From contig NZ_VFVY01000010.1 in NCBI RefSeq assembly GCF_006442315.1, forward strand, positions 124,001 through 188,000: 64,000 nt of DNA, read 5' to 3'. The position numbers were made by a program, and so were the translations under genes. Shown piece after piece: positions 17,438 through 27,117 of the stretch; position 1 is the first letter of the stretch; each line of letters starts with the position of its first letter. The notes beneath the pieces are model-generated. The model searched no databases. It saw only the letters and a program-made list of their open reading frames with translations, and was not told where the DNA came from. This stretch comes from Mesorhizobium sp. B2-3-4. GTDB taxonomy: Bacteria; Pseudomonadota; Alphaproteobacteria; Rhizobiales; Rhizobiaceae.

Positions 17438-18811
17438 TCAGCCGTTGACCGCCTGCCTGTGCTGCACCGGATGGCTCTTCTTCAGCAAATCCGAGACCAG
17501 GAACGCAAGTTCGATCGCCTGGTCGGCATTGAGGCGCGGATCGCAATGGGTGTGGTAGCGGTCCTGCAACTCCTCGGCGGTGATGGCGCGGGCGCCACCG
17601 GTGCATTCGGTGACGTTCTTGCCGGTCATCTCGACATGGATGCCGCCCGGATGCGTGCCTTCGGCGCGGTGCACCTCGAAGAAGGTCTGCACCTCCTTCA
17701 GGATGCGGTCGAACGGCCGCGTCTTGTAGCCGGCGGCCTCGATCGTGTTGCCATGCATCGGGTCCGACGACCAGACCACGCTGCGGCCTTCCTTCTGCAC
17801 CGCGCGCACCAGCTTCGGCAGATGGTCGGCGACCTTGTCCGAACCGAAGCGGGCGATCAGCGTCAGCCGGCCAGGCTCGTTCTCGGGGTTGAGCAGGTCG
17901 ATCAGCTCAAGCAGACCATCCGGCGTCAGCGATGGGCCGCATTTCAGGCCGAGCGGGTTCTTGATGCCGCGGCAATATTCGACATGCGCATGGTCGGGCT
18001 GGCGCGTGCGGTCGCCGATCCAGATCATGTGGCCCGACGTGGCGTACCAGTCGCCCGATGTCGAATCGACGCGAGTCAGCGCCTCCTCGTAGCCGAGCAG
18101 CAGCGCTTCGTGGCTGGTGTAGAAATCGGTCTCGCGCAACGCGAAATTGGTCTCGGACGTGATGCCGACCGCGCGCATGAAATCCATCGTCTCGGTGATG
18201 CGGTTGGCGAGCGCACCGTACTTCTCGCCTTGCGGGCTGTCGGACACGAAACCGAGCATCCAGCGATGCACGTTCTCCAGGCTGGCATAGCCGCCCTGCG
18301 CAAAGGCGCGCAGAAGATTGAGCGTCGCCGCCGACTGGCGGTACGCCATTTCCTGGCGGGCCGGATCGGGAATGCGCGACTTCTGATCGAACTCGATGCC
18401 GTTGATGATGTCGCCGCGATAGCTTGGCAGCGTCACCTCGCCCTTGGTCTCGTTGTCGGACGAGCGCGGCTTGGCGAACTGGCCGGCGACGCGGCCGACC
18501 TTCACCACCGGCTGCGCGCCGGCGAAGGTCAGCACGACCGACATCTGCAGGAAGACGCGGAAGAAGTCGCGGATGTTGTCCGCGCCATGTTCGGCGAAAC
18601 TCTCGGCGCAGTCTCCGCCCTGGAGCAGGAAGGCCTCACCGGCAGCGACGCTGGCCAATTGCTTCTTCAGCTTGCGTGCTTCGCCGGCAAAGACCAGCGG
18701 CGGATAGGTGGCGAGCTGGGCTTCCGTGTTCTTCAGCGCGGCAAGGTCCGGATAGGCAGGAACCTGCTTGATCGGCTTTGCTCTCCAAGAATTCGGCGAC
18801 CATTTCGTCAT
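17438..18811 (-). CDS. aroF: 3-deoxy-7-phosphoheptulonate synthase, class II
   Basis: 457 residues, the plant-like (class II) DAHP synthase. It joins phosphoenolpyruvate and erythrose 4-phosphate in the first step of the shikimate pathway to aromatic amino acids. Recognised segments are WSPNSWRAKPIKQVPAYPD at the start, LLQGGDCAESFAE, RVAGQFAKPRS, TSHEALLLGYEEALTR, and WSSDPMHGNTI near the metal site. ATG at 18811 fits the family N-terminus; 19 codons upstream are open but look like leader. Symbols aroF/aroG are used variably for this class. Confidence 0.95.
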   Translation of the reverse strand: MTKWSPNSWRAKPIKQVPAYPDLAALKNTEAQLATYPPLVFAGEARKLKKQLASVAAGEAFLLQGGDCAESFAEHGADNIRDFFRVFLQMSVVLTFAGAQPVVKVGRVAGQFAKPRSSDNETKGEVTLPSYRGDIINGIEFDQKSRIPDPARQEMAYRQSAATLNLLRAFAQGGYASLENVHRWMLGFVSDSPQGEKYGALANRITETMDFMRAVGITSETNFALRETDFYTSHEALLLGYEEALTRVDSTSGDWYATSGHMIWIGDRTRQPDHAHVEYCRGIKNPLGLKCGPSLTPDGLLELIDLLNPENEPGRLTLIARFGSDKVADHLPKLVRAVQKEGRSVVWSSDPMHGNTIEAAGYKTRPFDRILKEVQTFFEVHRAEGTHPGGIHVEMTGKNVTECTGGARAITAEELQDRYHTHCDPRLNADQAIELAFLVSDLLKKSHPVQHRQAVNG

Positions 18812-18948
18812 CGCAACACCCAAACGCTCTTTCCAGCAGGGCCTTTGCCCGCCATTTTCCCGCCCCATATGGGGATCGCGGCTCCATACACGAAGCCGAT
18901 TTCCTATTCTAGACCGGAATTTAAGCGCTGGCGAATGCTGACGCGTGG

Positions 18949-21900
18949 CTAAGCCGGCTTCTCCACCAGCCGCGCCAACTGCGTCATCACGACCGCGGAG
19001 CCGGCCAGACGCTTCTCGGCCGTCGGCCAGTCGCGGATGAAGACCACGCTGTGGTCGGCCCTTATCTTGGCCAGCGAACCCTGCTCACCGATATACCTGA
19101 CCAGCCCAACGGGGTTGGGGAATTCGCGCTTGCGGAAGTGGATGACGACGCCCTTCGGCCCGGCATCGAGCTTCTCGACATTGGCCTTGCGGCAAAGCGC
19201 CTTGATGAAGACGATCTTCAAGAGATGCTTCACCTCGTCCGGCAGCGGGCCGAAACGGTCGATCAACTCAGCACCAAAGGCATCGATCTCCTCGGTGGTT
19301 TCGAGATCGCCAAGCCGGCGGTAAAGCGCAAGCCTCAGCTGCAGGTCCGGAACATAGCCCTCCGGGATCATGACAGCTGTGCCGACCGCGATCTGCGGCG
19401 ACCAGCCGCCATCCTGGACTTCGCCGGCATCCTTGACCTCCGCCACGGCCTCTTCCAGCATCTGCTGATAGAGCTCGAAGCCGACCTCCTTGATGTGGCC
19501 GGACTGTTCCTCGCCCAGAAGATTGCCGGCGCCCCTGATGTCGAGGTCATGGCTGGCGAGCTGAAAACCGGCGCCCAGCGTGTCGAGCGATTGCAGCACC
19601 TTGAGCCGGCGCTCGGCCGTGTCGGTCAGCTTGCGGTTGGCCGGCAGCGTGAACAGCGCATAGGCGCGCACCTTGGAGCGGCCGACGCGGCCGCGCAGCT
19701 GGTAGAGCTGCGACAGTCCGAACATATCGGCACGATGGATGATCAGCGTGTTGGCAGTCGGTATGTCGAGGCCGGATTCGACGATGGTGGTCGATAGAAG
19801 CACATCGTACTGGCCGTCGTAGAACGCGTTCATGATGTCGTCGAGTTCGCCGGGCGGCATCTGGCCATGGGCCACCGCCACTTTCAGTTCCGGCACGGAT
19901 TCCCGCAGGAAATCATGGATTTCGGCGAGATCGCTGATGCGCGGCACGACATAGAAGGAATGGCCACCGCGGTAGCGTTCGCGCAGCAGCGTCTCGCGGA
20001 TGACCAAGGGATCGAAGGGCGAGATGAAGGTGCGCACCGCCATGCGATCGACCGGCGGCGTGGCGATAAGCGACAGTTCGCGCACCCCGGTCAGGGCCAG
20101 TTGCAGCGTGCGCGGGATGGGCGTCGCCGACAGCGTCAGGACGTGCACATCGCTCTTCAGATCCTTCAGCCGTTCCTTGTGCTTGACGCCGAAATGCTGC
20201 TCCTCGTCGATAATCAGCAGGCCGAGATTCTTGAACGAGATCGACGACCCGAGCAGCGCATGGGTGCCGACGACGATGTCGACCTGCCCCTCGGCGAGCG
20301 CCTTCTTCGTCTCGGCGAGTTCCTTGGCGCCGACCAGCCGCGAGGCCTGGGCGACACGGATGGGTAGCCCCGAGAAACGCTGTGAGAACGTCTTGAAGTG
20401 CTGGCGCGACAACAGCGTCGTCGGCACCACCACGGCCACCTGAAACCCCTCCATCGCCGCGATGAAGGCGGCACGCAGCGCCACTTCGGTCTTGCCGAAG
20501 CCGACGTCGCCGCAGATCAGCCGGTCCATGGGCTTGCCGGCGCCAAGGTCGTCGCGCACCGAATCGATCGCAGTCTGCTGGTCGTCGGTTTCCTCGTAGG
20601 GAAACCGCGCCGCAAACTCGTCATAGAGGCCTTCGGCCGGCACCAGCGCCGGGGCGGCGCGCATCTGCCGCTCGGCGGCGATGCGGATCAATTGCCCCGC
20701 CATGTCGAGCAGGCGTCGCTTCAGCTTGGCCTTGCGCGACTGCCAGGCGCCGCCGCCGAGCTTGTCCAGCGTTGCTTCGGCGGTATCGGAGCCGTAGCGG
20801 GACAAAAGCTCGATATTTTCCACCGGCAGGAACAGCCGGTCGTCGCCGGCATAGTGGATTTCCAGGCAGTCATGCGGCGCGCCAACCGCCTCGATGGTGC
20901 GCAGCCCGATGAAACGGCCGATGCCATGGTCGGCATGAACGACGATATCGCCTGCCGACAGCGCGGAGGCCTCGGCGATGAAGTCGGAAGCGCGCTTCTT
21001 GCGCTTCGAACGACGGATCAGCCGGTCGCCCAGAATGTCCTGTTCGGCGACGACGACCAGCCTGTCGGTCTCGAAGCCGGATTCCAGCGGCAACACCGCC
21101 AATGCCGCCTGCCCGGGCTCAAGCTGTTCAGCCTCCGCCAGCGTCTCGACCTGCTTGAGATTGCCGAGATGGTGCTCGCCCAGGATCTGGCCAAGCCGGT
21201 CGAGCGAGCCTTCGGTCCAGCCGGCGATGACGACGCGACGGCGCGCCGCGCGCTCGTCGGCGATGTGTTTCACGACGACATCGAAAACGTTGATGTTGGG
21301 GTCGGCGCGCTCCTCGACGAAGCTGCGGCCGTGACGCGAGCCGGCATGGAAGACTTTCTTGCCCCCCACGTCGGGCGCATCGAACACGGTAAAATCGATG
21401 TCCTCGCGCTCGCCAAGCGAAGCCTTGAGGTTCTCCGGCGAGAGATAGAGCAGGTCTGGAGCAACCGGCTTGTAGGGTACCGCGTCCTTGAGCGCGCCGT
21501 CGGCCTGCTTGCGGCGCGCCTCGTAGTGATCGAGGATCAGTGTGTGGCGTTCGGCCAGCGCCTCGTGCGCCAGATGGTCGAAAACCACGGGTGCGTCGGG
21601 CAGATAGTCGAACACCGTTTCCAGCCGCTCGTAGAAGAACGGCAGCCAATGCTCCATGCCGGCGAAGCGCCGGCCTTCGCTGACCGCCGCGTAGAGCCCG
21701 TCGTCACGCTGGGGTGCGCCAAAGGCCTCGATATAGGAGCGGCGGAAGCGGCTGATAGTTTCGGGCGTCAGCGCCACCTCGCTCATCGCCTGCAATGCCA
21801 TCGACTTGCGCTGACCCGTTGTGCGCTGCGTGGCGGCATCGAAGACGCGGATCCATTCCAGCGTATCGCCGAAGAAATCGAGCCGCAGCGCTTCCGTCCA

Positions 21901-22446
21901 GCCCGGTGCGAACAGATCGAGAATGCCGCCGCGCACCGCGAATTCGCCGATGCCGCGCACGGTCGGCACGCGCTCGAACCCCGACGTCTCCAGCCGCGCG
22001 ATCAGCGCGTTCATGTCGATCTGGTTGCCGGGCCTGGCGTGGAAGGTCTGGGCCTCGACAAGCTCGGCTGGCGGAATGCGCTGCAGCAGCGCATTGGCGG
22101 TGGTGAGGATGACGGCACGGTGCGGCTTCTTCGCCAGTGCGATCATGGCGGTCAGCGCGTCGAGCCGCTTGGCGGCGGCATCGGACCCCGGCGACACACG
22201 GTCGTATGGCAGGCAGTCCCAGGCAGGCAGTTCCAGCACGGGCAGGCCCGGCGCAACGAACGACAGCGCTTCGGTGATGGCAGGCAGGCGCTGGCCGTCG
22301 CGGGCCACGAACAGCACCGGCTTGTCCGGAGCGATCTCGAGCGCCGTCTGCACCAGCGCGAAAGCCTCGTAGCCGTCGGCTACACCGTCGACGATGAACT
22401 GGCCGGGGCGACCCTTCGGCAAGCCAATGGTGGGAATGAGAGCCAT
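18949..22446 (-). CDS. mfd: Transcription-repair coupling factor
   Basis: 1165 residues, full length. UvrB-like N-terminal domains are followed by the RNA polymerase-interaction domain (around GDIVVHADHGIGRFIGLRTIE). The superfamily 2 translocase core has Walker A GDVGFGKTEVALRAAF, the DEEQHFG box, and RGRVGRSKVRAYALF. A TRCF C-terminal domain closes the protein. Mfd displaces RNA polymerase stalled at DNA damage and recruits UvrA. ATG at 22446 is chosen over an adjacent upstream TTG. It lies downstream of sdhE on the same strand with a palindromic repeat in the gap. Confidence 0.97.
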   Translation of the reverse strand: MALIPTIGLPKGRPGQFIVDGVADGYEAFALVQTALEIAPDKPVLFVARDGQRLPAITEALSFVAPGLPVLELPAWDCLPYDRVSPGSDAAAKRLDALTAMIALAKKPHRAVILTTANALLQRIPPAELVEAQTFHARPGNQIDMNALIARLETSGFERVPTVRGIGEFAVRGGILDLFAPGWTEALRLDFFGDTLEWIRVFDAATQRTTGQRKSMALQAMSEVALTPETISRFRRSYIEAFGAPQRDDGLYAAVSEGRRFAGMEHWLPFFYERLETVFDYLPDAPVVFDHLAHEALAERHTLILDHYEARRKQADGALKDAVPYKPVAPDLLYLSPENLKASLGEREDIDFTVFDAPDVGGKKVFHAGSRHGRSFVEERADPNINVFDVVVKHIADERAARRRVVIAGWTEGSLDRLGQILGEHHLGNLKQVETLAEAEQLEPGQAALAVLPLESGFETDRLVVVAEQDILGDRLIRRSKRKKRASDFIAEASALSAGDIVVHADHGIGRFIGLRTIEAVGAPHDCLEIHYAGDDRLFLPVENIELLSRYGSDTAEATLDKLGGGAWQSRKAKLKRRLLDMAGQLIRIAAERQMRAAPALVPAEGLYDEFAARFPYEETDDQQTAIDSVRDDLGAGKPMDRLICGDVGFGKTEVALRAAFIAAMEGFQVAVVVPTTLLSRQHFKTFSQRFSGLPIRVAQASRLVGAKELAETKKALAEGQVDIVVGTHALLGSSISFKNLGLLIIDEEQHFGVKHKERLKDLKSDVHVLTLSATPIPRTLQLALTGVRELSLIATPPVDRMAVRTFISPFDPLVIRETLLRERYRGGHSFYVVPRISDLAEIHDFLRESVPELKVAVAHGQMPPGELDDIMNAFYDGQYDVLLSTTIVESGLDIPTANTLIIHRADMFGLSQLYQLRGRVGRSKVRAYALFTLPANRKLTDTAERRLKVLQSLDTLGAGFQLASHDLDIRGAGNLLGEEQSGHIKEVGFELYQQMLEEAVAEVKDAGEVQDGGWSPQIAVGTAVMIPEGYVPDLQLRLALYRRLGDLETTEEIDAFGAELIDRFGPLPDEVKHLLKIVFIKALCRKANVEKLDAGPKGVVIHFRKREFPNPVGLVRYIGEQGSLAKIRADHSVVFIRDWPTAEKRLAGSAVVMTQLARLVEKPA

Positions 22447-22466
22447 CAAATCACGGTCTTGTTTAT

Positions 22467-22512
22467 CGCAATTCCCCTGGAAAAACCGCTTCGCGCTTTT
22501 CCCGGAATTGCC
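22467..22512. repeat. Dispersed palindromic intergenic repeat, copy 1
   Basis: Lies between the sdhE stop and the mfd start. It begins GCAATTCCCCTGG and ends CCCGGAATTGC, so the ends form an imperfect inverted repeat. Its reverse complement matches the element at 41951-42020 in the blocks GCAATTCC-GGAAAAG, GA-GCGGTTTT and GGAATTGCG. This identifies a family of dispersed elements with at least two copies in the window. Confidence 0.7.
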
Positions 22513-22517
22513 TGTGT

Positions 22518-22805
22518 TCAGAAAGTCATGGTCCGGCGGGAAGCCAGGATTTTTTGCAGGACGGCACAGTCGATATCCGCCGGCACCGGGCGTACGCCCG
22601 TGATCAGCGGCAGGAATTCCGTGTCGTTAATATCGAGAAGCTTCTCATATTGGTCGATTTCCGCAGCGGTCAAGGTAGCGATCTCGGCATCCGCGAAGGT
22701 CCCGAGGATGAGGTCCATCTCGCGCATGCCACGGTGCCAGGAACGGAACAAGAGCTTGCGGCGGTGGGCGTCCAGCCCTTCGCTCGATCGTTTCGTTCCG
22801 GTCAT
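22518..22805 (-). CDS. sdhE: FAD assembly factor SdhE
   Basis: 95 residues of the SdhE/Sdh5 (DUF339) family, which promotes covalent FAD attachment to the succinate dehydrogenase flavoprotein. The key motif RGxxE appears as RGMREMD, followed by the helical DLILGTFADAEI and LTAAEIDQYEKLLDINDTEFLPLI. ATG at 22805 gives the usual length. It is divergent from recG and upstream of mfd; sdh genes are not in the window. Confidence 0.9.
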   Translation of the reverse strand: MTGTKRSSEGLDAHRRKLLFRSWHRGMREMDLILGTFADAEIATLTAAEIDQYEKLLDINDTEFLPLITGVRPVPADIDCAVLQKILASRRTMTF

Positions 22806-22897
22806 TGTGCCGCATCCTCGCTTCAAGCGGCGCATATAGCGTGGATAGTGGGCGGTGTCAGCCTTGCGCTGCGGGCGTCGCGACATAAGCTGACATC

Positions 22898-25006
22898 ATG
22901 CGTCCTTCCATCCTCGATCCGCTGTTCGTTCCAATCACCTCGCTTGCCGGCGTCGGGCCAAAGGTCGGCGCGCTGATCGAGAAGGTCGTCGCGGCTGATC
23001 TTGGCGACCGCGCCGCGCGCGCCGGCGATCTCCTGTTCGTGCTGCCACACACCGTCATCGACCGCCGCAACCGGCCGGGCATCGCGCTCGCCGCCGAAGG
23101 TGCCATCGTCACGCTCGAACTGCGGATCGACCGCCATCAGCCCCCGCCGCGCGGCAACAAATCGGTGCCCTACCGGATCTACGCGCATGACGATACCGGC
23201 GAAATCGGCCTGACCTTCTTCCATGCCCACGCCGCCTATCTCGAAAAGGCGATGCCTGTCGGCGAGCAAGTCGTGGTGTCAGGCCGCATGGAATGGTTCA
23301 ACGGCCGCCCTACCATGGTCCACCCCGACCATATCGCACTCGCCAGTGAAGCCGAGAACCTGCCACTGGTTGAGCCGGTCTATCCCCTGACCGCGGGGCT
23401 TTCGGCCAAGGTTTTGCGCCGCGCGATCGGCCAGGCGCTCGGCCGCTTGCCGGAACTGCCGGAATGGCAGGACGGTGCCTTCATGCGCCGCCAGAGCTTT
23501 GCGTCCTTCGGCGACGCCCTTGCCCGCATCCATCATCCCGCCGACCCGATCGACGTCGCGGTCGAAGGGGCTGCCTGGCGTCGCCTCGCCTATGACGAAC
23601 TGCTTGCCGGCCAGGTCTCGCTGGCCCTGGTGCGCGCAAAGGTGCGACGCCTGTCGGGCCGCCCTCTCGTCGGTGACGGCCGCATCGTCGAGAAACTGCG
23701 CTCCGCCCTTCCCTATTCGCTTACCCCGTCGCAGGAATTCGCGCTCGCCGAAATCAACGCCGATCTCGCCGATCCCGAACGCATGCTGCGGCTGCTGCAA
23801 GGCGATGTCGGCTCCGGCAAGACGGTGGTGGCTTTGCTCGCCATGGCACGCGCTGTGGAGGCCGGCGGCCAGGCGGCGCTGATGGCGCCGACCGAAATCC
23901 TGGCGCGCCAGCATCTGGCGACGATCACTCCGCTTGCCGCCAAGGTCGGCCTGCGCATCGCCATCCTGACCGGCCGCGAAAAGGGCCGCGAGCGAACGGA
24001 AACCCTGGCGGGCCTTGCCAGCGGCGAGATCGACATCGTCGTCGGCACCCACGCGCTGTTTCAGGATACCGTCTCCTTCCACGATCTCGTCCTGGCCGTC
24101 ATCGACGAGCAGCATCGCTTCGGCGTCCATCAGCGGCTTGCCATCACAGCCAAGGGCGATGCGCCCGACATGCTGGTGATGACCGCGACCCCGATCCCGC
24201 GCACGCTGGTGCTGACAGCTTTCGGCGACATGGACGTGTCGAAGCTGACGGAAAAGCCTGCCGGCCGCCAGCCGATCCGCACTGTCACGCTGCCGCTGGA
24301 ACGGCTGGATGAACTGGTCGGACGCATGCGCGACGCTGTCGCCGACGGCCAGAAAATCTACTGGATCTGCCCGCTCGTCGAGGAATCGGAAGAAATCAAG
24401 CTGATGTCGGCCGAGGACCGTTTCGCCTCGCTGAAACCCTCGTTCGGCGATCGCATTGGCCTCGTCCACGGCCGCATGAAAGGCGCCGAGAAGGACGAAG
24501 CGATGCGCGCCTTCAAGCAAGGCGAGACACGCATCCTGATCGCCACCACGGTCATCGAGGTCGGCGTCGACGTGCCCGACGCCACCATCATGGTCATCGA
24601 GCATGCCGAGCGCTTCGGGCTCGCGCAACTGCACCAGTTGCGCGGCCGGGTCGGACGCGGCGACAAACCCTCGTCTTGCGTGCTTCTCTACAAGGATCCC
24701 CTCGGCGAGACCGCGAAACGCCGGCTGTCGGTGATGCGCGAGACCGAGGACGGCTTTCTGATCGCCGAGGAGGATCTGAAATTGCGCGGCGAAGGCGAGT
24801 TGCTGGGCACGCGCCAATCTGGCACGCCGGGCTTCCAGGTGGCGCGCATCGAAGCGCATGCGGATCTGCTCGAGGCTGCCCGCGATGACGCCAGGCTGAT
24901 CCTGTCGCGCGACCCCGAACTGCAATCGGATCGCGGCGAGGCGCTGCGCCTGCTGCTCTACTTGTTCGGCCGCGACGAGGCTGTGCGGCTCCTGCGCGCC
25001 GGATGA
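22898..25006 (+). CDS. recG: ATP-dependent DNA helicase RecG
   Basis: 702 residues, full length. An N-terminal wedge/OB domain carries PITSLAGVGPKVGALIEK. The superfamily 2 helicase has Walker A GDVGSGKTVVALLAM, DEQHRFGVHQR, TATPIPRT and QLRGRVGRG motifs, and the ending resembles the RecG C-terminus (LRGEGELLGTRQSGTPGF). RecG reverses stalled replication forks and processes Holliday junctions. The last 49 bases overlap tail-to-tail with the DUF502 gene. Confidence 0.97.
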   Translation: MRPSILDPLFVPITSLAGVGPKVGALIEKVVAADLGDRAARAGDLLFVLPHTVIDRRNRPGIALAAEGAIVTLELRIDRHQPPPRGNKSVPYRIYAHDDTGEIGLTFFHAHAAYLEKAMPVGEQVVVSGRMEWFNGRPTMVHPDHIALASEAENLPLVEPVYPLTAGLSAKVLRRAIGQALGRLPELPEWQDGAFMRRQSFASFGDALARIHHPADPIDVAVEGAAWRRLAYDELLAGQVSLALVRAKVRRLSGRPLVGDGRIVEKLRSALPYSLTPSQEFALAEINADLADPERMLRLLQGDVGSGKTVVALLAMARAVEAGGQAALMAPTEILARQHLATITPLAAKVGLRIAILTGREKGRERTETLAGLASGEIDIVVGTHALFQDTVSFHDLVLAVIDEQHRFGVHQRLAITAKGDAPDMLVMTATPIPRTLVLTAFGDMDVSKLTEKPAGRQPIRTVTLPLERLDELVGRMRDAVADGQKIYWICPLVEESEEIKLMSAEDRFASLKPSFGDRIGLVHGRMKGAEKDEAMRAFKQGETRILIATTVIEVGVDVPDATIMVIEHAERFGLAQLHQLRGRVGRGDKPSSCVLLYKDPLGETAKRRLSVMRETEDGFLIAEEDLKLRGEGELLGTRQSGTPGFQVARIEAHADLLEAARDDARLILSRDPELQSDRGEALRLLLYLFGRDEAVRLLRAG

Positions 25007-25710
25007 GGACCTAGCGGCGGATTGGCGATGGTCCCATTGATCGGCTCGCCGTTCAACGTCACCAATTTCGTCTTCACCTCGGGAGCCACCAACCCCGCCG
25101 ACACGATCAGCTTGGCGCCGTCCTCAATCGTCATATCGAGCGGCACGATGTCCGATTTGGGCACGTACATCAGGAAACCGGTTGTCGGGTTCGGCGTGCA
25201 CGGCATGAACACGGCGATCAGCGGATCGCCTGGCTGATCGAGCTTCTCGTTGATTTCGGTTTCCTTTTCGCTGGCGACGAACACCAGGGACCACACCCCC
25301 TTGCGCGGATATTCGACCAGCCCGACCTGGCGGAACATGTCGCCCTTGTTCGACAGCACGGTCTCGAAAATCTGCTTCAGCGAGCCATAGATGCCACGCA
25401 CCAGCGGCATGCGGCCAAGCAGGCGCTCGCCGAAATTGACGATGGCCCGGCCAACGATATTGGCGGCCAGAAAGCCGATCAGCGTGATCAGGATAAGCGC
25501 CACGATGAGCCCGAACCCGGGCACCGGGAACGGCAGGTAGGTGTCGGGACTGTAGCGTGCCGGAATATAGGGCTTCACCCAGGAATCGACCCAGCCGATG
25601 AAGGACCAGGCGATATAGGCGGTGATTGCCAGCGGTGCGCAGACGATGAAGCCGGTCAGGAAATAGTTCCTCAGCCGGGTCATGCCGGAAGTCTTGGGAG
25701 CGTCTGACAT
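24958..25710 (-). CDS. DUF502 inner-membrane protein
   Basis: 250 residues. There are two membrane spans: YFLTGFIVCAPLAITAYIAWSFIGW and PGFGLIVALILITLIGFLAANIVG. These are followed by the DUF502 signature GERLLGRMPLVRGIYGSLKQIFETV and a soluble region with FMPCTPNPTTGFLMYVP. The family is widespread and of unknown function, with plant homologues involved in vesicle trafficking. The tail is Arg/Ser-rich and overlaps the recG 3' end by 49 bases. Confidence 0.88.
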   Translation of the reverse strand: MSDAPKTSGMTRLRNYFLTGFIVCAPLAITAYIAWSFIGWVDSWVKPYIPARYSPDTYLPFPVPGFGLIVALILITLIGFLAANIVGRAIVNFGERLLGRMPLVRGIYGSLKQIFETVLSNKGDMFRQVGLVEYPRKGVWSLVFVASEKETEINEKLDQPGDPLIAVFMPCTPNPTTGFLMYVPKSDIVPLDMTIEDGAKLIVSAGLVAPEVKTKLVTLNGEPINGTIANPPLGPHPARRSRTASSRPNK

Positions 25711-25954
25711 GGTTCACCGGGGCGCGGGTTGCGGCGCGACATTAGTGAACCGGGAGGCGCTTTGGAACTGCGAAGTTTTTAAAGAGCCGATCAGGCCGCT
25801 GCCGCGGCGATCCCAGTTTCGGCAGGCCGGGTCCGATCTCGGCGTCCCGAAAATCCAATTGTCATTCGCAGCGCGACGCCGCGCCGACGGCCCGTCCTTG
25901 CCATGCGGAAATCCGCGAGCGCGAGACAGGGCTGGAGGTGCAAAAACGGTCGGA

Positions 25955-26461
25955 TCACTCTCCCATTTGCTGTTGCTGCTGCTCTTCCTGTTGCTGTTGC
26001 TGCTCCTCCTGCTGGCGTTGTTCCTCCTCCTGTTGCTGGGCCTGCTCCTCTTGCTGGGCCTCCTGTTCCTGCTCCTGCTGGGCCTGTTCCTGTTGAGCCT
26101 GGTCCTGCTCGGCCTGCTGTGCCTGCGCTTCCTGCGATTTTTGCCGTTGCTCGTCATCCTCCTCGTTGCGTCGGCGTTGCTCGTCCTGGATCCTTTGCTG
26201 CTCGAGCACCTGCTGCTGTTGCCGCATCTGCTCATCCTCGGCCGCCTGGTCGTCGCTACCGCCATTCGTAGCGACGGCCTGAGGCTGCTCGCCGCCGGCA
26301 GCATAGGGGTTGGGAGCCGCGTAGGGGCTGGAAGCGGCGTAGGGATGGGGAGCGACATAGGGGCCGGGTTGATTCCCGGCATTGTTGGTCGAGCAGCCGC
26401 AGAGCGACAGCGCCAGGCAAACCACGGCGGTCGATGCGGTCATCTTGAGAAGGCCGATCAT
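25955..26461 (-). CDS. Glutamine-rich predicted lipoprotein
   Basis: 168 residues. The start MIGLLKMTASTAVVCLALSL leads into LCGC, a plausible lipobox with lipidation on C23. Three PYAA repeats follow in a Pro/Ala-rich stretch (residues ~33-55). About 95 residues composed almost only of Gln and Glu, with some Arg and Ala, run to the end and are predicted to form a helix or coiled coil. It would be anchored in the envelope. No family is recognised. ATG at 26461 has AGGAA ten bases upstream. The coding sequence is built from CAG/GAG-rich codons, so the tract is prone to length change. Confidence 0.65.
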   Translation of the reverse strand: MIGLLKMTASTAVVCLALSLCGCSTNNAGNQPGPYVAPHPYAASSPYAAPNPYAAGGEQPQAVATNGGSDDQAAEDEQMRQQQQVLEQQRIQDEQRRRNEEDDEQRQKSQEAQAQQAEQDQAQQEQAQQEQEQEAQQEEQAQQQEEEQRQQEEQQQQQEEQQQQQMGE

Positions 26462-26719
26462 GAAATTGTCGTTCCTGCCGATTTTGCGTTCGTATTCGGG
26501 CTGCCATGGCGGCCGGGATCGCCAGCCTGCGAGCGCAACCCTTGGCTTTGCCTTCACACCTTGTCGAAGCATTTTTATGTTACTTGACCAGGTGAGCGCA
26601 TTTAAAAAAAGAAAATCTCCGGGCTCAATTTGGCCAACAGGCCAGGTAGATGATGTCGGACAGTGAATCGGATACCCCCATCGCCGCCTCGATTGACGAT
26701 CAGGAAATGTGAGAAGCTT

Positions 26720-27112
26720 ATGCGCAGACTTATTATCGCGGCCGCCCTGACTGGAATGGTTACCGGCGCCCATGCCAACGACATATATTTCTATGATCTA
26801 ATAAAGGGTTCGGCTCACGCGCAGGCCTGGAAGGCCGCGCTGGGCTCCGCCAAAGGCGTGCCGGCCTGGCTGCGTTACGAGAACAGGTTCATCGCCGAAC
26901 CTGCCAGGACCGTGTCGATCGAGGACAAGACCTATTCCATCAGCGTGCTGGCAAAGCAGCACGCGACCAATGACGGACAAGCCGCTGTGATGTTCAATGC
27001 CGATGCCTCGCACGCCTGGGCCGAAATCCAGGAAGAGGGCAAACCCGACCTTTATCTGGGCCGACCGTCGGCTGCCCAGAAAAACGCTCTCGACCAGGCG
27101 CTGGCGGAGTAG
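26720..27112 (+). CDS. Ivy-family lysozyme inhibitor homologue
   Basis: 130 residues with a signal peptide (MRRLIIAAALTGMVTGAHA). The mature part follows the Ivy pattern: AWLRYENRFIAEPARTVSI, then ISVLAKQHATNDGQAAVMFNADASHAWA and LYLGRPSAAQKNAL. In E. coli Ivy the inhibitory loop is CKPHDC, with a histidine that enters the lysozyme active site. Here the same position is AKQHAT (78-83): the histidine remains but both cysteines are alanine. Expected role is periplasmic protection against C-type lysozyme or against the cell's own lytic enzymes. Five bases separate its stop from the next gene. Confidence 0.72.
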   Translation: MRRLIIAAALTGMVTGAHANDIYFYDLIKGSAHAQAWKAALGSAKGVPAWLRYENRFIAEPARTVSIEDKTYSISVLAKQHATNDGQAAVMFNADASHAWAEIQEEGKPDLYLGRPSAAQKNALDQALAE

Positions 27113-27117
27113 GATCC

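Noticed and set aside
20398..22839. 813-codon open frame on the right strand opposite mfd
   Set aside because: Antisense shadow of mfd with no recognisable domain.
25682..26587. Open frame encoding a poly-leucine stretch that looks like a membrane protein
   Set aside because: The leucines are the complement of the CAG/GAG codons of the Gln-rich lipoprotein on the other strand; no membrane family matches and there is no good start site.
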